Source: JBJXHN01 sp046233135 (GTDB lineage Bacteria > Pseudomonadota > Alphaproteobacteria > Rhodospirillales > Rhodospirillaceae). Taken from it: a DNA stretch of 64,000 bases. Under the pieces are notes generated by a model. The model was not told where the DNA came from. It made no database searches and saw only the letters and a list, made by a program, of their open reading frames with translations. This document shows, one piece after another, positions 27,047 through 34,479 of the stretch (its first letter is position 1; every line of letters starts with the position of its first letter). Location of the stretch: the NCBI GenBank assembly GCA_046233135.1, contig JBJXHN010000004.1, positions 682,001-746,000 of the forward strand, read 5' to 3'. Made by a program: the position numbers and the translations under genes.

Positions 27047-27427
27047 ATGCTTGTTTCTACCAGTGAATGCCTGACAACGGAAAATCCGGGGACGGATCTT
27101 GCCGGTGTGCCCGCGTCCCCCGCCGCTGCCCTGAATACCTGCGGCAACGTGGGGGCTGAAGCGGTGACGCACTGCTTTTCCCTGCAGGCTCTGGCCAGCC
27201 CCGGGCTGCTGGAACGGGTGCTGGGGCAATTGTCCAAGCGGGGCATGGTGCCCTCCCGGGTCGTCGCCGATTCGGACGTCGAAAGCGGCAAAATAGTCCT
27301 GGATGTGCAGGTGGCGGGGCTGAATGTGGGGGTGGCCCTGCATCTCGCTCAGCGGCTGCGGGGGCTGCCCGACGTGGAAACCGTGTTGCTGTGCACACGC
27401 AATGGAATGCCTGTCCTGCCGGAATAG
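27047..27427 (+). CDS. Small ACT-domain protein (IlvM-like)
   Basis: A 126-residue protein whose residues about 45-120 form one ACT domain: H-C-F-S-L-Q-A, then P-G-L-L-E-R-V-L-G-Q-L-S-K-R-G, a pattern like the small subunit of acetolactate synthase II (IlvM). ACT domains bind amino acids and regulate partner enzymes. No catalytic partner is adjacent. The neighbours are pncA upstream and nifA downstream. The N-terminal 40 residues are not conserved. An ATG at 27038 is an alternative start; neither has a convincing ribosome-binding site. The function is unknown beyond likely ligand sensing. Confidence 0.6.
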   Translation: MLVSTSECLTTENPGTDLAGVPASPAAALNTCGNVGAEAVTHCFSLQALASPGLLERVLGQLSKRGMVPSRVVADSDVESGKIVLDVQVAGLNVGVALHLAQRLRGLPDVETVLLCTRNGMPVLPE

Positions 27428-27469
27428 GCCTCGGACGGCGGAAATCCGGGGGCTCGGCAGCAGGCATAA

Positions 27470-27486
27470 GGTGCATTATGTGCACC
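27470..27486. promoter_or_regulatory. Inverted repeat GGTGCA-N5-TGCACC upstream of nifA
   Basis: Perfect 6-bp arms with a 5-bp spacer lie about 245 bp before the nifA start, just past the stop of the ACT gene. The form suits a dimeric regulator. It matches neither the NifA (TGT-N10-ACA) nor the FNR (TTGAT-N4-ATCAA) consensus. Confidence 0.45.
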
Positions 27487-27528
27487 GGCCTGTTGCGTCT
27501 CCCCGGAATCCCGGTAGTGTATTGCTGA

Positions 27529-27548
27529 GGGGTCAGTTTAGAGACCCC
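27529..27548. other. Hairpin in the nifA leader/promoter region
   Basis: GGGGTC (27529-27534) pairs with GACCCC (27543-27548) over an 8-base loop, followed by an A-rich stretch. It overlaps a second possible pairing (TTTAG with CTAAA, and CCCC with GGGG). This could be a leader structure of nifA mRNA or the end of the ACT-gene transcript. Confidence 0.35.
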
Positions 27549-27728
27549 CTAAAAATTGGGGCGTAAAAACGTCCCGGCCTGAGGAGGCGTCCTTTCTTGG
27601 TTGGGTTACCGGCGGCCGGCGGGAGCTGGTCGACACCGGTTTACCTGCGATGCGGGGTGATGAGGGAAAGCGGCCTGATGACGGCTTTCGTACAACGCCC
27701 TGCGGGGAACTTGAAGGGATAAGGCATA

Positions 27729-29630
27729 ATGCCCGACACCGCTGTTTCCGGGACGACATCCCGCGCCGTTTCCGGCGGCTCGGGAGAGGAAAGCTCCCTC
27801 CCGCTGATTACGATTTACGAAATCAGCAAGATGCTGGGATCGACCCTGAACCTGGAACGGTCCCTCCATGACGTGTTGAACATCCTGTCGTCGTATATGC
27901 AGATGCGGCGGGGGGTGTTGACCCTGGATGACGAGCACGGCTCTCTGGCCGTTGCCGCCGTTGCCGGGCAGTCCCTGCGCGATGCCCAGTCCGGCCCCAC
28001 CCGATTCCCCCTGGATGCTGCCCGTCAGGTCATCAGCACGGCCATGCCCATGGTGGTTCACAATATGGTGGACGACCCTCTGTTCGCGGCCTATGCGGTC
28101 GGTGCGGACGTGCTGGATGAAGAGGTGATGAGCCTCGTCTGCGTGCCGATCAAGACCGTCTCCCGCCCCTTCGGCACCCTGTCCATCGAACGCCACCGTG
28201 ACGGCCAGAGCCGGTTCATGTTCGAACGCGATGTGCGCTTCCTGACCATGGTCGGCAATCTGATCGGTCAGGCGGTGTCGCTGGAACGCAAGGTGTCTGC
28301 CGACCGGGAGCGGCTGATCCTGGAGAAGGCGCGCCTGGAAAAGGCCATGCCTCGCCCGGAAAAGCCGATGACCGGTGAGGTTCTGGAAAACGTGGTCGGC
28401 CGCTCCGAACCTATGCAGCGGGTCAGCGCCCAGGTGCGTCAGGTGGCGCCGTCGCGCGCCACTGTGTTGCTGCGCGGCGAAAGCGGCACCGGCAAGGAAC
28501 TGATCGCCAAGGCGATCCACTACCTCAGCCCCCGGGCGGATAAGCCCTTCGTCAAGGTCAACTGCGCCGCCTTGCCCGAAACCCTGCTGGAAAGCGAGCT
28601 GTTCGGCCATGAAAAGGGCGCTTTTACCGGTGCCACGGCGGAACGCAAGGGCCGTTTCGAATCGGCTTCCGGCGGCACCCTGTTCCTCGATGAAATCGGC
28701 GAAATCAGCCCCCACTTCCAGGCCAAGCTGCTGCGGGTGCTGCAGGAAGGCGAACTGGAACGGGTCGGTGGCAACAAGACCCTCAAGGTGGACGTCCGTC
28801 TGGTCGCCGCCACCAACAAGGACCTGGAAGAAGCGGTGATGAAGGGCGAGTTCCGCGCCGACCTTTACTACCGCATCAATGTGGTGCCGGTGTTCCTGCC
28901 GGCCCTGCGCGAGCGCAAGGAGGATATTCCCCTGCTCGCCCAGTTCTTCCTCGACAAGTACAACGAGGAAAACAGCCGGGGCCTGCGCTTCACCCCAGAA
29001 GCGATGCAGATCATGCAGTGCTGCGGTTTCCCGGGGAATGTGCGGGAGCTGGAAAATTGCGTCTTCCGCGCCGCCACCCTGGCCCATGGCGATGTGATCG
29101 CCGATCTGGGCCTGTCCTGCCGCAACAACCAATGCCTGTCGGCCACCCTGTGGCAGCGCCCCCGCGAGGGCAAGCCCATCGGCGGGCTGGGCAGGGCGCC
29201 GGTCACCGAATACGACCAGCCCGATGACTCGGCTGCCGCCTGGGAACAGGCGGACGGCGGCTTTTCCACCATCACCCCGGCCGACATGGGGGCTCCGGCA
29301 CCTGCGGCTGCGTCGCCGATGGCCCCACCGACGAACGGCGGCATGCCGGGACAGGGTGGTGCGGTTCCCGGAGGAGCCGGACACGGCGGGCAGGGAATGC
29401 CTGCGTCCGGTGCCGGCGGCTGGGGGGCTCCGACCGGTGGGGCCGACTTCGGGGCCATGGAGGATCCTGGTGGTCTGGCGGAGTCCGACGGAGACATGCG
29501 CGAGAAGCTGGTGCGTGCCATGGAGAAAGCCGGCTGGGTGCAGGCCAAGGCGGCCCGTCTGCTGGGTATGACGCCGCGCCAGATCGGCTATGCCCTGAAG
29601 AAATACGACATTGAGGTCAAAAAGATCTGA
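27729..29630 (+). CDS. nifA: Nif-specific sigma-54 activator NifA
   Basis: A 633-residue transcription activator of nif genes. It has an N-terminal GAF domain (about 25-190) and an AAA+ domain (about 220-450) with the P-loop G-E-S-G-T-G-K-E and the sigma-54 contact loop G-A-F-T-G-A. A cysteine set follows as exactly C-X11-C-X19-C-X4-C, the mark of oxygen-sensitive alphaproteobacterial NifA. Next is a long Gly/Pro/Ala/Met-rich linker of about 110 residues and a C-terminal Fis-type helix-turn-helix. The linker is much longer than usual. The ATG follows AAGGGATAAGG. It should act on the TGT-N10-ACA sites before nifH, nifB and nifE. Confidence 0.97.
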   Translation: MPDTAVSGTTSRAVSGGSGEESSLPLITIYEISKMLGSTLNLERSLHDVLNILSSYMQMRRGVLTLDDEHGSLAVAAVAGQSLRDAQSGPTRFPLDAARQVISTAMPMVVHNMVDDPLFAAYAVGADVLDEEVMSLVCVPIKTVSRPFGTLSIERHRDGQSRFMFERDVRFLTMVGNLIGQAVSLERKVSADRERLILEKARLEKAMPRPEKPMTGEVLENVVGRSEPMQRVSAQVRQVAPSRATVLLRGESGTGKELIAKAIHYLSPRADKPFVKVNCAALPETLLESELFGHEKGAFTGATAERKGRFESASGGTLFLDEIGEISPHFQAKLLRVLQEGELERVGGNKTLKVDVRLVAATNKDLEEAVMKGEFRADLYYRINVVPVFLPALRERKEDIPLLAQFFLDKYNEENSRGLRFTPEAMQIMQCCGFPGNVRELENCVFRAATLAHGDVIADLGLSCRNNQCLSATLWQRPREGKPIGGLGRAPVTEYDQPDDSAAAWEQADGGFSTITPADMGAPAPAAASPMAPPTNGGMPGQGGAVPGGAGHGGQGMPASGAGGWGAPTGGADFGAMEDPGGLAESDGDMREKLVRAMEKAGWVQAKAARLLGMTPRQIGYALKKYDIEVKKI

Positions 29631-29704
29631 TGCGCGGCCGTTTGCGCGTCGCCGCGACGCCTGACACTTTTGAAGGCGGTCCAAGGTATAGGGGGGGGTG
29701 AAAC

Positions 29705-29909
29705 CCAAGCCGCTTGGCTCTGAGACGGGCTGAGGCTGCCGTTCATATCGTGCAGGGGCCACAGAGCCCGTTTCAGCTGCGCGCTGGGCCAACCGAGCAC
29801 CTGTGCTCGCGCTGACACCGAAACGGCGCGCGGCCGCACGACGCGAAGTGCCTTCTTCAATCGCACCATAAATCCGAATCCGAAGGTCCGAGGAATAGCT
29901 TTTGCCCAT
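29705..29909 (-). pseudogene. IS630-family transposase fragment (N-terminal helix-turn-helix)
   Basis: About 68 codons from an ATG at 29909 encode the N-terminal helix-turn-helix of an IS630-type transposase (M-G-K-S-Y-S-S-D-L-R, then R-R-A-A-A-R-R-F-G-V-S). The similarity stops near 29705. The DDE catalytic domain is missing and the frame runs on only as antisense of nifA. It is a dead remnant between nifA and tRNA-Gly. Confidence 0.7.
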
Positions 29910-30048
29910 GATCCACCTCCAAGAATGGTGAATCACATATCCACGGCGAGGGGAAACCCCTTTCGATTCCTATTTCAAGCGCGGCGCTCTAACGCGACGG
30001 TCCCGCGAAGATTTATCAGCGCACCCACTTTCTGACGCTGCATCCATG

Positions 30049-30086
30049 AAAAAAACGCTCCTCCCGGCCAGTCGCCGGGAGGAGCG
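30049..30086 (-). terminator. Rho-independent terminator for tRNA-Gly
   Basis: A perfect 13-bp stem (arms ending at 30068 and starting at 30074, loop CAGTC) is followed on the minus strand by a run of T residues (A run 30049-30055 on the plus strand). It lies 15 bases past the tRNA 3' end. Confidence 0.9.
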
Positions 30087-30100
30087 GGTATTTGCTAACT

Positions 30101-30174
30101 TGGAGCGGGCGATGGGAATCGAACCCACGTATTCAGCTTGGGAAGCTGATGTTCTACCATTGAACTACGCCCGC
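30101..30174 (-). tRNA. tRNA-Gly (CCC anticodon)
   Basis: A complete 74-base cloverleaf on the minus strand. The acceptor stem GCGGGCG pairs with CGCCCGC, the discriminator is T, and CCA is encoded. The D stem is GTTC/GAAC, the anticodon stem TCAGC/GCTGA with loop TTCCCAA (anticodon CCC), and the T arm GTGGG/CCCAT with TTCGATT. It is bounded by the IS630 fragment on one side and fabI on the other. Confidence 0.93.
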
Positions 30175-30281
30175 GTGAGCCAAGGCATATAATGGAGGCG
30201 CAGCGCTTTTGCAAGCTGTCATCGCCTCCGCCCGTGCTTTTCCGCAGCCGCGCTTAGGCCATAAGCCGATCGCGAAGGCGG

Positions 30282-31055
30282 TCAGGCCATGATGTGATAG
30301 CCGCCGTCCACGAAGAAGGTGCTGCCGGTCATCGCCTTGGCGCCGTCGCTGACCAGGAAGGCGGCCAGGGCGCCGCAGTCCTCGATGGTCACCAGCTGGT
30401 GCTGCGGGGCGCGCTTGGCGGCCGCGTCCATCAGTTCGTCGAAGCGATCAATGCCCGACGCCGCACGGGTCTTCAGCGGACCCGGCGAAATCGCATGCAC
30501 CCGCACCCCCTGCTCGGCCATGTCATGGGCCAGGTAGCGCGTGGTGCTTTCCAACGCCGCCTTGACCGGACCCATCAGGTTGTAATGCTCCACCACCTTG
30601 CGGCTGCCGTAGAAGGTCACCGTCAGCATGGTGCCGCCGTCGGTCATCAGCGGCTTGGCGTACTTGGCCATCCGCACGAACGAGTGACAGGATACGTCCA
30701 TTGCCAGCGAAAAGCCGTCGCGGGAACAATCCACTACCGGCGCATGAAGATCTTCCTTCGGCGCAAAGGCGATCGAGTGCAGGCAGAAATCCAGCTTGCC
30801 CCACTTTTCGCCGATGGTGTCGAACACCCCCTTCAGCTGACCGCTTTCCCGAACGTCACAGGGACCCAGAAACAGCGCATCCAGTTCTTCAGCCAGCGGC
30901 GCAACATACTTTTCAGCCTTTTCATTCAAGAAGGTGACGGCCAGCTCCGCCCCCATCATCTTGAAATACTTGGCACAGCCATAGGCGATGCTCTCATTGT
31001 TGGCGATGCCTACAATCAGGCCCTTCTTGCCTTCAAGGCTGAACGGATTGGTCAT
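30282..31055 (-). CDS. fabI: Enoyl-ACP reductase (FabI type)
   Basis: A 257-residue short-chain dehydrogenase of the FabI branch, which reduces trans-2-enoyl-ACP with NAD(P)H in fatty acid elongation. The N-terminal cofactor site is G-L-I-V-G-I-A-N-N-E-S-I-A-Y-G, the FabI form of the Rossmann motif. The catalytic Tyr158-x6-Lys165 lies in H-Y-N-L-M-G-P-V-K, with a further Tyr at 149. The C-terminal F-V-D-G-G-Y-H is typical. ATG 31055 follows AAAGGA. Paralogs of FabI are common in alphaproteobacteria, so this may be the main or a second copy. Confidence 0.85.
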   Translation of the reverse strand: MTNPFSLEGKKGLIVGIANNESIAYGCAKYFKMMGAELAVTFLNEKAEKYVAPLAEELDALFLGPCDVRESGQLKGVFDTIGEKWGKLDFCLHSIAFAPKEDLHAPVVDCSRDGFSLAMDVSCHSFVRMAKYAKPLMTDGGTMLTVTFYGSRKVVEHYNLMGPVKAALESTTRYLAHDMAEQGVRVHAISPGPLKTRAASGIDRFDELMDAAAKRAPQHQLVTIEDCGALAAFLVSDGAKAMTGSTFFVDGGYHIMA

Positions 31056-31460
31056 CGTGACGGTCCTTTCCATGACTCTTACAGGCTCAGCCCATGACTC
31101 TCCACAGGCCCGGCATTTTCGAACAGCACGCACACCAACACTCCCCCCCACACCCGGGACACCCCCGGTGGTCGGAGTTGCGGTGCACCATCCATGCTGC
31201 AATGCACACTATACAGATAGGGCTCGCGGACTTGCACGTGAAGGAATGGTGATGACCCTATTTTTCTGGCGGCCTTCCTGTTCCATTCGGCCCCCATTCG
31301 GCCCCCATTCGGATAGCGTCAAAACGATGCCCGGCAGATCGATATAAGCCCGATGATCTGCGGGTATCCCCTATGGGCAATACTGACATAAACCCACAAT
31401 TTAAATTAGATTGTCGCGAATACTGCCTTTCCGCCCCGCCCGTTCCGAGAGGAGATTCGG
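31056..31460. other. 405-bp intergenic region between divergent fabI and PAS-protein genes
   Basis: It must contain the promoters of both flanking genes, but no clear -35/-10 or regulator site stands out to the eye. It holds one short tandem repeat (31283-31312, listed separately). No RNA gene or conserved ORF was seen. Confidence 0.5.
31283..31312. repeat. 11-bp tandem repeat, 2.7 copies
   Basis: The unit CCATTCGGCCC occurs at 31283 and 31294, with a partial third copy ending at 31312. Units are identical, suggesting recent slippage. It lies about 150 bp upstream of the PAS-protein gene. Confidence 0.8.
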
Positions 31461-32024
31461 ATGTCAGGGTCCCCCCTTGCCGCCACGAGAGGGTTCGCCA
31501 TATTCATGACCGCCGAGACGCCCGCCGTCGAAACATCATCTCCCCCGGCTCTGCCGTTGCGTCAGCAGCGGGAGATGCTGGCGTTCTGGACCACCCTGCG
31601 CGGCAACCGCCCCCTGCCGGACCGGGGGGATTTCACCCTGCTGGACATCCCCACCCCGCTGATCCGCAACGTCTGCCTGATCGAGTTTCGCGCCACCGAT
31701 GATGACAGGCCGCCGTCGCTGTATGTCCGCTTCGCCGGAGAGGCCTTCTACGATGCCTATGGCTACGAGATGTCCCGGAAACGCCTGGAAGACCTGGCCG
31801 GGCGCCCGGCCGGCGCGTTCTGGAACGGTCACTGGTCCCTGTTCGGCCAGCTGATCGCACCGGCAACGGGCCACATCAAGGTGATAAGCCCCAACGGCCG
31901 CATCTCCATCCAGCATTGGCTGCGCCTGCCGCTTTCGATCAGCGGCTCCAGCCCGGGCGCCCTGCTGGCCTGTGACTGCTTTCTCAGCGAACGGGACCAC
32001 GCGGCCCTGGCCAGCGCACCTTAA
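31461..32024 (+). CDS. PAS_5-family regulatory protein
   Basis: A 187-residue single-domain protein of the PAS type common in Rhodospirillales (PAS_5, formerly a DUF). The pattern is an N-terminal helix ending W-T-T-L-R-G-N-R-P-L-P-D-R-G-D-F, then I-P-T-P-L-I-R-N-V-C-L-I-E-F, and a central R-F-A-G-E-A-F-Y. No output domain is attached, so it may work through a partner. The ATG follows GAGAGGAG; an internal ATG at 31506 is possible. The function is unknown. Confidence 0.65.
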   Translation: MSGSPLAATRGFAIFMTAETPAVETSSPPALPLRQQREMLAFWTTLRGNRPLPDRGDFTLLDIPTPLIRNVCLIEFRATDDDRPPSLYVRFAGEAFYDAYGYEMSRKRLEDLAGRPAGAFWNGHWSLFGQLIAPATGHIKVISPNGRISIQHWLRLPLSISGSSPGALLACDCFLSERDHAALASAP

Positions 32025-32061
32025 CGCCCCCCTCCGCAGCTCCCCTGCGCATGCACGCACC

Positions 32062-32898
32062 TCAGGACAGACGTTCCGCCACCACCTTCTGATACAGGCC
32101 GCCGAAGAAGGTTTGCTTGGACCAGCGGAAAGCCGCAGGGTCGGTGGCATAGCTTTCGATCTCGGTGTTCCACAGTTCGCGGGCGAAGGGCTCCAGACCC
32201 CGGAAAACACCGGCCATGACCGGCCGCAGGGGGTGCAGGGCATGGGGCCGGTGATAGTCCACGAATACCGCCTTGCCGCCCGGGCCCACGGCATCGAGCA
32301 TGGCCTTCACCACCTGCGCCTTCACCTCCGACGGCACCTCGTGCAGCAGGAAGAAACAGCAGACGCCGTCAAAGGTACGGCCCACGGGCAGGGCGGCATC
32401 GGCACGGCTGACCGCCGCCTGTGGCAGGTCGTGCAGCTTGCGGGTGGTGAAGGCCACCTGAATCGGCGCGATGTCCCGGACCTCCAGCCGCCCGTGCGGC
32501 CCCAGGCGGGCGGCGAGGCGCCGGGAAAAGGGACCGTAGACACAGGCCGGCTGCAACACCTGCTGCCCTGGCGCGAATTCGGCAAAGGCCGCGTCCATCA
32601 GCCGGTTGGCATTGCCCCACAAAATCGCCTGCACCACCACCGCCCGGTCCAGCAGCGGCAAGGTGCGCGGGCTGAGGTAGGCCCAGGTGTAGGTGTCCCG
32701 CAAATAGGCGGGCAGCCCGCCATCGCTGCGATCCATATCGAGGCGACCGATGTCGAGGCGATCCATGTCGCTGCGGGTGCCATCATGGTTGCGGTCAGCG
32801 GCACCGGGCTTCACATCCTCGGCGGGGGAAAAGGCGGTGTCAGGGGCAAGCGGGCCGCGCTCGGCGAGCGACTGCAACGCACCGTCATGCTTGGTCAT
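32062..32898 (-). CDS. rquA: Probable rhodoquinone biosynthesis protein RquA
   Basis: A 278-residue protein with a class I SAM-methyltransferase fold. Features recalled from RquA proteins are present: Y-L-R-D-T-Y-T-W-A-Y-L, I-L-W-G-N-A-N-R-L, V-C-V-type Q-P-A-C-V-Y-G in place of the usual glycine-rich SAM loop, F-F-L-L-H-E, and D-Y-H-R-P-H. RquA converts ubiquinone to rhodoquinone, the low-potential quinone used for fumarate reduction in low oxygen. Residues about 30-60 hold a low-complexity insertion (repeats of D-M-D-R / D-I-G-R). The ATG at 32898 has a good GGAGA. A COQ10-like gene lies 200 bp upstream on the same strand. If not RquA, it is a UbiE-like methyltransferase. Confidence 0.7.
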   Translation of the reverse strand: MTKHDGALQSLAERGPLAPDTAFSPAEDVKPGAADRNHDGTRSDMDRLDIGRLDMDRSDGGLPAYLRDTYTWAYLSPRTLPLLDRAVVVQAILWGNANRLMDAAFAEFAPGQQVLQPACVYGPFSRRLAARLGPHGRLEVRDIAPIQVAFTTRKLHDLPQAAVSRADAALPVGRTFDGVCCFFLLHEVPSEVKAQVVKAMLDAVGPGGKAVFVDYHRPHALHPLRPVMAGVFRGLEPFARELWNTEIESYATDPAAFRWSKQTFFGGLYQKVVAERLS

Positions 32899-33111
32899 GC
32901 GATAGGTCTCCAGGGGACGGGGGATCTCCGGGCGAAAAAACGGCAACGCCGAGGGCAATGCGTGGGGGAAGAGATGTTCGCGGATGCATCAAAGACCAGA
33001 TAGGACGCGCAGCGACAGGGAAAAGCCCCAATCGGCCATCTTTACTCCGACAAATGTGTTTCCCGATACCTTTCCGCACCCAATCGCGCCCCGCCGACGG
33101 CGCAGTCGGCG

Positions 33112-33555
33112 TCAGGATCCGTAAACATGCCGCGCCCGCTTGTCGAACGCATCCACCAGTTTCGGGGCCATGTCCTTCTCCAGCCCCGCCAGCATCTTCT
33201 GTAATCGGGGGGACGAGAGCAGCAGGGTCATCTCCAGCCGGACAACACAGCCGGGAGCATCCACCGACCCGGTTTCGTCGAACGTCCACAGCAGCCGCAT
33301 GTCGCGCACCGTGTCGCCATGGGCGGTGACGGTGATGCGGTCGGGGGGATGCAGTTCCGTATCCGAATGGAAGCGCAGACGCACCGGCCCCAGGCCCATG
33401 ATCTGTTCGGTGTGATAGACCAGGGGCTTCTTGCCGGTCACCCGGGCGGCCAGCCAGCCGGGGACGAATTCGGCATAGTGTTCCACATCGGCCACCAGGT
33501 CGAAGATCTGCCGCCGGGAGTAGGGCAAAATCCGTTCGGCGCTGTGGTTCGTCAT
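33112..33555 (-). CDS. COQ10/RatA-like START-domain protein
   Basis: A 147-residue protein of the polyketide-cyclase/START fold, COQ10 subfamily. The N-terminal Y-S-R-R-Q-I-F-D-L-V-A-D-V-E-H-Y-A-E-F-V-P-G is characteristic, and length and C-terminal helix are standard. COQ10 proteins bind ubiquinone and assist its delivery or synthesis; the E. coli relative RatA is described as a ribosome-association toxin. With rquA downstream on the same strand, a quinone role is the better fit (inference). The ATG at 33555 is preceded by a GTG in frame. Confidence 0.85.
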   Translation of the reverse strand: MTNHSAERILPYSRRQIFDLVADVEHYAEFVPGWLAARVTGKKPLVYHTEQIMGLGPVRLRFHSDTELHPPDRITVTAHGDTVRDMRLLWTFDETGSVDAPGCVVRLEMTLLLSSPRLQKMLAGLEKDMAPKLVDAFDKRARHVYGS

Positions 33556-33637
33556 CACACCAGCTGCTTTGTTCGTGGGAAAGATAGCGGGCGGGACAGG
33601 GGCCGCCCCACCCGGCGGATCCGGTCTTGCCGGAGCC

Positions 33638-34324
33638 TCAGGCGGTGCCGGACAGGCCCAGGCGCTGGGCGGCGACCACCGCCCCCGTGCGATTGTTGGC
33701 CCCCAGGGCCTTCAGGATGGCGGTCACATGCAGCTTGACCGTTCCTTCCGACAGGTTGAGCACCCGGGCGATCTCCTTGTTCGATTTGCCCTGGCCGAGC
33801 AGGGCCAGCACTTCCTTCTGGCGCGGCGTCAGCGGCGTGACCACGCCCCCCCCGCCACCGCCCATCCCCGGGTCGCCCCCCATGGGCGAGGCATCGAGCC
33901 GCCGGGCCGACATGGACGGTCCGTCGTCGGCATCCAGCAGGGCCGTGGGCAGATATACCCCGCCGCTGAGCACCAGCTTCAGTGCGCTGATCATCACCTT
34001 GCTGCTGGAGGTCTTGGGAATGAAACCGGCCGCCCCCAGGCGCACCCCTTCCAGCACCAGCTTGCGGTCCTCGTTGGCCGACAGGATCACCGCCGGGGTC
34101 TCGGGGGCCAGGGTCTTCAGGGCCGCCAGCCCTTCCTGCCAGCCCTTGCCGGGCATCACCAGGTCCACCAGCACCAGATCGAAGGGACCCTCGCCTTCCA
34201 CGGCCTTCAGGGCGTCGTCGTAGGAACTGGCTTCCAGGATGCTCAAGTCCGGGTCCAGTTCGCTGAGCACAAGCCTCAAGCCATCGCGAAACAGCTCGTG
34301 GTCGTCGGCGATCAGGATCTTCAC
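33638..34324 (-). CDS. NarL/FixJ-type response regulator
   Basis: A 228-residue two-domain regulator. The receiver begins at residue 1 (V-K-I-L-I-A-D-D-H), with the phospho-acceptor Asp in L-V-L-V-D-L-V-M-P at about 52 and the conserved Lys in I-P-K-T. The C-terminal LuxR helix-turn-helix is L-T-P-R-Q-K-E-V-L-A-L-L, then L-S-E-G-T-V-K-L-H-V. The linker has a Gly-rich run. The start is a GTG at 34324 with AAGGGG upstream, because the receiver strand begins there. No kinase is adjacent; the degenerate EAL-CBS-GGDEF gene upstream on the same strand is a possible partner in c-di-GMP or motility control. Confidence 0.88.
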   Translation of the reverse strand: MKILIADDHELFRDGLRLVLSELDPDLSILEASSYDDALKAVEGEGPFDLVLVDLVMPGKGWQEGLAALKTLAPETPAVILSANEDRKLVLEGVRLGAAGFIPKTSSSKVMISALKLVLSGGVYLPTALLDADDGPSMSARRLDASPMGGDPGMGGGGGGVVTPLTPRQKEVLALLGQGKSNKEIARVLNLSEGTVKLHVTAILKALGANNRTGAVVAAQRLGLSGTA

Positions 34325-34417
34325 AGGTACAGCCCCTTCCACACGCGCCGACCTCTCGACGGCCGGCATTCCCTTCGCGGGACCGGCAAACCTTACGGCA
34401 AACAGCCATTGGTTTCG

Positions 34418-34440
34418 ATAAAAAAAGTGGGCTCATCCCA
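34418..34440 (-). terminator. Weak terminator after the EAL-CBS-GGDEF gene
   Basis: A short stem (TGGG, 5-base loop, CCCA) is followed on the minus strand by C and seven T residues. The stem is only 4 bp, so it is a weak candidate. Confidence 0.35.
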
Positions 34441-34479
34441 TACCTTAGACCGCGCCGGATCCGCCCCTCGGCCGCCCCC

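Noticed and set aside
27606..29705. Minus-strand open frame continuing from the IS630 fragment through nifA
   Set aside because: Only the first about 68 codons resemble a transposase. The rest is antisense of NifA and has no protein-like composition.
33092..33111. 7-bp stem after the COQ10-like gene as a terminator
   Set aside because: Short stem, no T run, and it abuts the stop codon.
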